Shown one piece after another: positions 59,501 to 64,000 of a DNA stretch of 64,000 bases. The position numbers and the translations under genes were made by a program. The notes beneath the pieces were generated by a model, which saw only the letters and a list, made by a program, of their open reading frames with translations, made no database searches and was not told where the DNA came from. Position 1 is the first letter of the stretch, and each line of letters starts with the position of its first letter. The stretch comes from Omphiscola glabra (taxonomy: Eukaryota; Mollusca; Gastropoda; Lymnaeidae), in the NCBI GenBank assembly GCA_964017045.1, contig OZ024809.1, positions 8,455,012 to 8,519,011 on the forward strand. The letters are read 5' to 3'.

Positions 59501-60949
59501 CAGTTGTGGGCACCTTCAGGGTCAGTTGTGGGCAGCTCCAGGGTCAGTTGTGGGCACCTCCAGGGTCAGTTGTGGGCAGCTTCAGGGTCAGTTGTGGGCA
59601 GCTCCAGGGTCAGTTGTGGGCACCTCCAGGGCCAGTTGTGGTCAGCTCAAGGGTTGGTAGTGGTCAGCTCCAGGGCCAGTTGTGGTCAGAGCCAGGGCCA
59701 GTTGTGGGCAGATCAAGGGCCAGTTGTGGTCAGATCCAGGGCCAGTTGTGGTCAGATCCAGGGCCAGTTGTTGGCAGATCCAGGGCCAGTTGTTGGCAGA
59801 TCCAGGGCTGGACTCCGGTGCACGTCAAAGCTAATCACTTATGGTGTACACCACGTGATTATATAAATAATATGAACTATAAAACATTAGGAAACAATAC
59901 GTGTGGTCAGCCACTTTAGGTGGTCAGTCTCATTAGGTGGTCAGTCACATTAGGTGGTCAGTCACATTAGGTGGTCAGTCACATTAGGGGGACAGATTAA
60001 GGTATCCAAAAAAATAAAGGGATCAGCCACATAAGCCGCATTAATGGTCAGCCACATTAGCTGGTCAGCCACATCAAGTGGATAAGCCACATTAGGGGGT
60101 CAGCCACATCAAGCGGGTCAGCCACATTGGCAGATTATCCCATTAGGTGGTTCAAACAACAAGATGGTCCTCCTCCATTACGTGCTTTCTATATATATCA
60201 CTATTCCATTATTGCTAGATGGCTTCACCTATCTTATATTTTAGTTTAGAAAATGTGCCTAAAATGACTTTCAGTCGAAGCTGAAGCCGAAATCATGAGC
60301 ATAACGAGACTTTCGAACGAAACCTAAATCGAAACCGAAAGATTTATTTCTAGGTTTTTTGGGCAATATTACTTTCTTTCAGTGGCGTAGCTAGCTTAAT
60401 TCGCGCCCGGGGCACAATACCTTTTTAGCGCCCCCCAATACCTTTTTAGCGCCCCCCCTATTCGAAAACCATACAATATTTTAGTAAAATATACAATTTG
60501 GCGCCCCTTTGTGAGTAGCGCCGGGGGCATGATGCCCCCCTTGCCCCCTCCTCACTACGCCACTCCTTTCTTTACAATTTCTGTGTTTAAACGCATGACT
60601 AATTTGGTGTGATATTTTAAATGTTTATTTCGCTGCCAATGACAACATTTATGATATGAGCATGATAATGATAAAATCGAAACGAATGTCACAAATGAAT
60701 GAATACAATAAACCTAGGGTTCTCACATTTTTATGTTTAAAAAAGTTAAAACAAAAATAATAGTAGAGCTATTACAAACCCGTTAGTTTTTTTTAAGTGG
60801 TTTCAACCCCCCCCCCCCCCCCCCCCCCCGCGGAACTATTTACGTTTGACTAAGTAACTGTAATTGTGTTGTTGAAAACATTAGACAAATGGGTCACTAT
60901 GCACCTGTGGGCAGTGTTCGCAGAGGATGAGTCACATATCATACCATGA
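53444..60949 (+). CDS. Third spliced gene, partial (2-3 exons seen)
   Basis: Exon 53444-53577 joins exon 58187-58291 in phase 1, giving LTPTSLTRDQLKRKQENMAY, SKPISFTEHIENPFRGSG, then DPLSKRGGPLTDEIPQRKG and a basic ARTKQRHAHELAG. A possible terminal exon at 60924-60949 continues in phase and stops after EDESHIIP. The first exon seen starts after two bases of a split codon, so at least one upstream exon exists that I could not place between 46.7 and 53.4 kb. The product looks hydrophilic and basic. No domain was recognised. The 4.6-kb intron contains R1 repeats, MITEs and a GA-rich tract, and the next intron holds the 22-bp array. Confidence 0.55.
53880..54165 (+). repeat. Diverged GATCCCGGTTGG-type tandem repeat
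   Basis: About fifteen loose copies of a 17-18-bp unit built on GATCCCGGTTGG / TACCGGTGGG. Upstream, TATACCCGGCGTTGCCAGG (53711) is a motif often seen at the edge of an invertebrate transposon family. Confidence 0.65.
54400..54464 (-). mobile_element. hAT-type MITE, end fragment
   Basis: Ends GCGGGTGACACCAACCCTAG, CTACGCCACTG, the inverted counterpart of the terminus at 4075. A G run precedes it. Confidence 0.5.
54640..55112 (+). repeat. Dispersed repeat R1, copy B
   Basis: Aligns by eye with 1950-2500 through GAAAACAGATTGCACA, GATGCGAACA, CGAACCTAGCGATATT and the G-run end followed by GATAGCTGAAAAAAAAACAC. Confidence 0.65.
55140..55978 (+). repeat. Dispersed repeat R1, copy C, with triplication and nested MITE
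   Basis: Same order of landmarks as copies A and B. Near its left end a 53-bp segment (CCATTCCCTAGTTTAAAAGC) is present three times (55180-55335). Its G/C-rich right end is interrupted by the MITE at 55779-55944, after which CCCCGGAGATATAGCTGAAA resumes. Confidence 0.7.
55779..55944 (-). mobile_element. hAT-type MITE (CAGTGGCGTAG family), copy 2
   Basis: Begins CAGTGGCGTAGTGAGG and ends AAGCTCGCTACGCCACTG. The interior is the reverse complement of the 41.6 kb copy. Flanking octamers CCCACACC and CCCCCCTC are partly alike. Nested in R1 copy C. Confidence 0.85.
56070..56295 (+). repeat. CA-rich microsatellite regions
   Basis: Imperfect (CA)n and ACAAACAC runs at 56070-56130 and 56243-56292, with a C run between them. 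Confidence 0.8.
56455..57260 (+). repeat. 800-bp purine (GA) tract
   Basis: Almost uninterrupted purines with short GAGAGA, GACAGA and GAAAGA runs, i.e. polypyrimidine on the minus strand. The 343-codon minus-strand open frame rich in serine and leucine is a composition artefact. Confidence 0.93.
57800..58035 (+). repeat. 16-bp minisatellite (TCTAATATTTGACAGT)
   Basis: About thirteen diverged copies ending about 150 bp before the exon at 58187. Confidence 0.88.
58187..58291 (+). CDS. Third gene, second visible exon
   Basis: Acceptor CATGTTGAATAG, donor GTAAGT. 105 bp, GC-rich in an AT-rich setting, completing the split glycine codon of the previous exon and ending in phase 1. Confidence 0.7.
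58435..59815 (+). repeat. 22-bp minisatellite with higher-order structure
   Basis: About 62 units of CCAGGGCCAGTTGTGGGCAG+AT and variants (GGTCAGTTGTGGGCAGCT, CTCAAGGGTTGGTAGTGG). Blocks of six to ten units recur in the same variant order. Seven overlapping open frames are artefacts. Confidence 0.96.
59910..60140 (+). repeat. 17-bp tandem repeat
   Basis: About ten copies of AGGTGGTCAGTCACATT, becoming irregular after 59990. Confidence 0.88.
60380..60565 (+). mobile_element. hAT-type MITE (CAGTGGCGTAG family), copy 3
   Basis: Begins CAGTGGCGTAGCTAGC and ends CTCACTACGCCACTC, with the last base changed from G. It is flanked by a perfect 8-bp target duplication CTTTCTTT (60372-60379 and 60566-60573). 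The interior matches the 41.6 kb copy, including AATACCTTTTTAGCGCCCCC. Confidence 0.92.
60809..60831 (+). repeat. Poly-C tract
   Basis: About 21 consecutive C residues followed by GCGG. Confidence 0.9.
60924..60949 (+). CDS. Third gene, possible terminal exon
   Basis: Acceptor AGTGTTCGCAG, then EDESHIIP and TGA. Only phase agreement and the acceptor support it. Confidence 0.3.
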
Positions 60950-61011
60950 CAGCAAAGGCGTCAAGCGATGATGAATACAAGTGCTTAACCGGGTGATTTA
61001 TTTTTTAAACT

Positions 61012-61260
61012 GGGTCCGAGTGTTTTAAGGAAATACCAGGTGGGTCCGAGTGTTTTAAGGAAATACCTGGTGGGTCCGGGTGTTTTAAGGAAATACCTGG
61101 TGGGTCCGAGTATTTCAAGAAATACCTGGTGGGTCCGAGTATTTCAAGAAATACCTGGTGGGTCCGAGTATTTTAAGGAAATACCTGGTGGGTCCGAGTA
61201 TTTTAAGGAAATACCTGGTGGGTCCGAGTGTTTTAAGGAAATACCTCGTGGTTCCGAGGG
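61012..61260 (+). repeat. 31-bp minisatellite
   Basis: Eight copies of a 29-31-bp unit with TGGGTCCGAGTGTTTTAAGG and AAATACCTGG. Confidence 0.94.
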
Positions 61261-61280
61261 TAAAAAAAAGAACTAATTTT

Positions 61281-61532
61281 TCATTTTCTATAATGTACAA
61301 CGACATCTACTGCCCTATGTTGAATTGAGAGTGGATTGTGTTCCTCAACCGTTTGTGTCAAGAGATAACCCACTGATAGGAACAGGTAGTTGCCGGATCC
61401 CGGAATAGAGATGACGTTGTACAAATGCCCGTCGACAGAGAAGATAGTGTTGTTCAGTTTATGATAAAGACTTACGAAACAACAGCCGCAGTATAACGAA
61501 ACAGCAATTACCGGAGTACAGTAGTTAAGCAC
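61281..61532 (-). pseudogene. OTU-like protease relic
   Basis: The minus-strand frame reads FSVDGHLYNVISIPGSGNYL, then FLSVGYLLTQTVEEHNPLSI and AVDVVVHYRK. This follows the start of an OTU deubiquitinase-like domain, where a DGNCLFRS motif holds the catalytic Asp and Cys. Here that motif is GSGNYLFLS, so both catalytic residues are replaced. The histidine-containing end of the domain is not visible. OTU domains of this kind are often carried by eukaryotic transposons, so a transposon fragment is the likely origin. Confidence 0.5.
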
Positions 61533-61639
61533 GGAACTCGCTGCGGGACAGCCTCTTTTTCACTCAGTACTATTATTATAAAACATGTCAAGTTGGGGGA
61601 GGGGGTTGAAGAGGAATCATGACGCACCAGAAGCAATTT

Positions 61640-62215
61640 ATATATATATATTATTAGTTGTAGTGGTAGTTTTATATTGCGCCTTACCCCAGCCTAGGGC
61701 TGGGCTCACGACGCTGTATATACAATTTAACAAACATAATCATGGACTTAAAAATTAACATACATTAATTAACTAAAACAAAACAAATGTGTCTTCACTC
61801 GACCCATTCCATAACTATTTACATGTCAAACCGTGGACGGCAGCCAGCAGCATCGTTTATCTGTATGTTTAATGATATGTATTGAGTGCAGTTTTGAAGG
61901 TTGTGATGATCGGGATATTGCGTATGTGTAGTGGAAGAGGATTCCGTTTTTTTTTTTTTTGGGGGGGGGGGGGCACAGAGAGAGAAAAAATGTTTTTGTG
62001 CGAGTCTTGGGGACAGAAAAATACGCGCGTCTGCGGAGTAGCGAAGCTGTCGAATGGGTGAATAGACAGAGAGAATTTCGGTTAGATAGGAAGGGCAGGA
62101 ATTGGAGAAAAAGTTGTGGCACAGAACAGAGAGTTTATAGTCAATCCGTGCTTGTACAGGGAGCCAATGAAATGAATGAAGTAGTGGTGTGACGTGATCA
62201 CGTTTTTTTGTCTTT
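61640..62215 (-). mobile_element. LINE 3' region, copy 2 (longer)
   Basis: On the minus strand the sequence starts near CGTGATCACGTCACACC, passes a TTGGCTCCCTGTAC segment and ends TACAGCGTCGTGAGCCCAGC, CCTAGGCTGGGGTAAGGCGC and a TAATAA tail at 61640. It extends copy 1 at 20787-21045 and looks like the 3' untranslated region of a LINE. A T/G homopolymer interrupts it at 61948-61972. Confidence 0.6.
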
Positions 62216-62246
62216 AGAACTAGCCTAGCAGCTGAGTTTTAAACCT

Positions 62247-62257
<11 letters not shown>

Positions 62258-62302
<45 letters not shown>

Positions 62303-62310
62303 TATATATG
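62258..62310 (+). repeat. (TA)n microsatellite
   Basis: About 25 TA dinucleotides with a few interruptions. Confidence 0.93.
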
Positions 62311-62524
62311 AGATCTGATTGCTGGCCAACAAACAGACAGAATGACAGTCTGACTTATGGTAGACGACCGAAAGCCTAAATCCCTTTCGGCCGAAACCGA
62401 CAAACAACCGAAAGTTATTTTTCTATTTAAACCGAAACCGAAACTACGCCGAAAATGATCATACGGCAATTTTCGGTCCCTGTAGGCGAAATTCGATCAT
62501 CCTCTAGTATAGAGACATAGAGTG

Positions 62525-62955
62525 TCCCCTTTCTTATGTTTGCTCTATGGTTTCACATATTCTATGTTTGCTATATGGTTTCACATATACTATGTTTGCT
62601 ATATGGTTTCACCTATTCTATGTTTGCTATATGGTTCACATATTCTCTATTCTAATAAAAATCAAATTCGTGTCTCCTGGTCGCTGACTGAAAAATAAGT
62701 CCTGAATATTAGTATAAATAGCTAAATAATTCGCTGACCTATTTAACAAGTTACTGACCTATATAGCTTAGTCCTGAACTATATAAAAAATGCTGACCTA
62801 TACAGCTAAGTAAGTATCCATATAGCTAAGTGCTGACCTATGTAGCTTAGTGATGACCTATATAGCGAATTGAAGACTATAAAGTTTAGTGCTGATCTAG
62901 ACAGAAAATTCTGACCTACATAGCAAAGTACCGACCTATATAGCTAGTGCTTTGT
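62525..62955 (+). repeat. 28-bp and about 21-bp tandem repeats
   Basis: 62525-62645: four copies with TCTATGTTTGCTATATGGTT. 62670-62955: diverged units of the form GCTGACCTATATAGCTAAGT. Confidence 0.82.
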
Positions 62956-63239
62956 AGGTTAGTCATAAAGAAAGTTCATTTATCACGATAGATCAGCCAT
63001 CAAGAAAGGCATTTTATCACGATATATAGGTCCCTATGGTAATATAGTAATCTTTAAATTTTATATTGGAATAATAATGGATAAATGAGATGGTTTAAGA
63101 ACTAAACATTCACATTATGACTGCATAGATCCGTTGATCAATGTGGGAGGGGAAAAGATGAATGAAAGTGAGCAAGAGCGAGTGAAACACCGGAGAAGGG
63201 TGAAATAGAAAAGGAGAGATTGAGGGGGGGGGGAACCAT

Positions 63240-63480
63240 ATTTGATTAGCCGGGTTAGTTTGCACTGTCTTCCTGTTCCCTCCTATTTTTGTGGTCGTCT
63301 GCTGGTCTCTTTACGGCGGTCTCTTCGATCTCCGATACCACGACGCGGCCAAGAGTTGTGTCCGTTCGTTGGGAGGCGCTCTTGGCCATTGCTGTGTGCT
63401 TGTCCCCTCATCCATACGGGACAGCCACCGACTGCAGAGGGTGAGCAGTTTAGCCATATGTACATTTACTAACAAGGTGC
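63240..63480. other. Unassigned GC-rich open region
   Basis: All six frames are largely open over about 200 bp of unusually GC-rich sequence. One plus frame reads LYGGLFDLRYHDAAKSCVRS and meets a GTGAGC donor-like site near 63440. No acceptor, family or strand preference is clear. Confidence 0.25.
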
Positions 63481-63582
63481 AAATCAAATCTCTGTGTACA
63501 ACAAAACATACGTCATATTGGGTTCTCACATTATAACATAAATACAAAACTATAGCATCTATAAATAAGAGTTGTTATGTGT

Positions 63583-63960
63583 ACATCTTCCACTCTACTA
63601 CTGCTCTGTGTACAGCTTTCTCATCTACCACTGCCACGTGTGCATCTTCCTCATCTACCACTGCTCCGTGTACAGCTTCCTCATCTACCACTGCTCCGTG
63701 TACAACTTCCTCATCTACCACTGCTCCGTGTACAGCTTCCTCATCTACCACTGTTCCATGTACAAATTCCTCATCTACCACTGCTCCGTGTACAACTTCC
63801 TCATCTACCACTGCTCCGTGTACAGCTTCCTCATCTATCACTGCTCCGTGTACAACTTCCTCATCTACCACGGATCCGTGTACAACTTCCTCATCTACCA
63901 CTGCTCCGTGTACAGCTTCCTCATCTGCCACTGCTCCTCTCCGTGTACAACTTTCTCCTC
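63583..63960 (+). repeat. 30-bp minisatellite
   Basis: Twelve copies of a unit with CTCATCTACCACTGCTCCGT and GTACAGCTTC, continuing towards the window end. Confidence 0.95.
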
Positions 63961-64000
63961 ATCCACTGCTCTGGGTATGTCTTATCCTTACTGATTCCTT

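Noticed and set aside
63242..63480. Exon on either strand
   Set aside because: Both strands give plausible short peptides and only a donor-like site is seen. Evidence is too weak to call.
1..64000. tRNA, rRNA or snRNA genes
   Set aside because: I looked for B-box-like GGTTCGA-type sequences in a cloverleaf context. The only strong match is inside the SPIN-like elements. A tRNAscan-SE run would be decisive.

Overview
This window is from an intron-rich, AT-rich metazoan nuclear genome. A gastropod mollusc is the best guess. The evidence is spliceable coding exons with GT/AG boundaries and consistent phase, LINE and Ty1/copia remnants, several hAT-type short inverted-repeat elements with 8-bp target duplications, and two short elements matching the horizontally transferred SPIN hAT family, which has been reported from the pond snail Lymnaea stagnalis. 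There is no bacterial organisation: no operons, ribosome binding sites or CRISPR arrays. I recognised no tRNA or rRNA gene. Species assignment is inference.

Layout. 0-10 kb is non-genic: a LINE tail (205-452), an AT-rich stretch with a dispersed repeat, a decayed hAT/DUF4371 transposase on the minus strand (2766-3560), fold-back elements and several minisatellites. 9.97-14.24 kb is a degenerate Ty1/copia retrotransposon with a partial 5' LTR, a half-tRNA primer site, gag/protease/integrase/RT/RNase H remnants and a 3' LTR; a SPIN-like element interrupts it with a perfect target duplication. 14.5-23.6 kb holds a plus-strand gene whose first exon encodes a MYND zinc finger. Its later exons at 16.4, 19.6, 22.6 and 23.5 kb are separated by large minisatellite-filled introns, and one connecting exon is uncertain. 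23.6-30.8 kb is mostly tandem repeats and transposon debris.

30.8-46.7 kb is the best gene in the window: ten plus-strand exons whose phases join into a 653-codon reading frame plus stop, with a proline-rich segment and a very acidic C-terminal third. I do not recognise its family. 53.4-60.9 kb carries at least two, possibly three, exons of a third plus-strand gene, partial at its 5' end. Further LINE 3' ends, hAT MITEs, an OTU-like relic (minus strand, 61.3 kb) and repeats fill the rest.

The dominant feature is the density of minisatellites: more than 45 separate arrays with units from about 11 to 117 bp, together roughly a quarter of the window by eye, sitting in introns and between genes and often abutting exons. 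In the 653-codon gene, one array is an amplified copy of an exon-intron junction, so a splice donor is repeated several times. A 21-bp array contains an exact 399-bp higher-order duplication, and one array flips orientation to form a long hairpin. Most long open reading frames here are products of repeat units whose length is a multiple of three, not genes.
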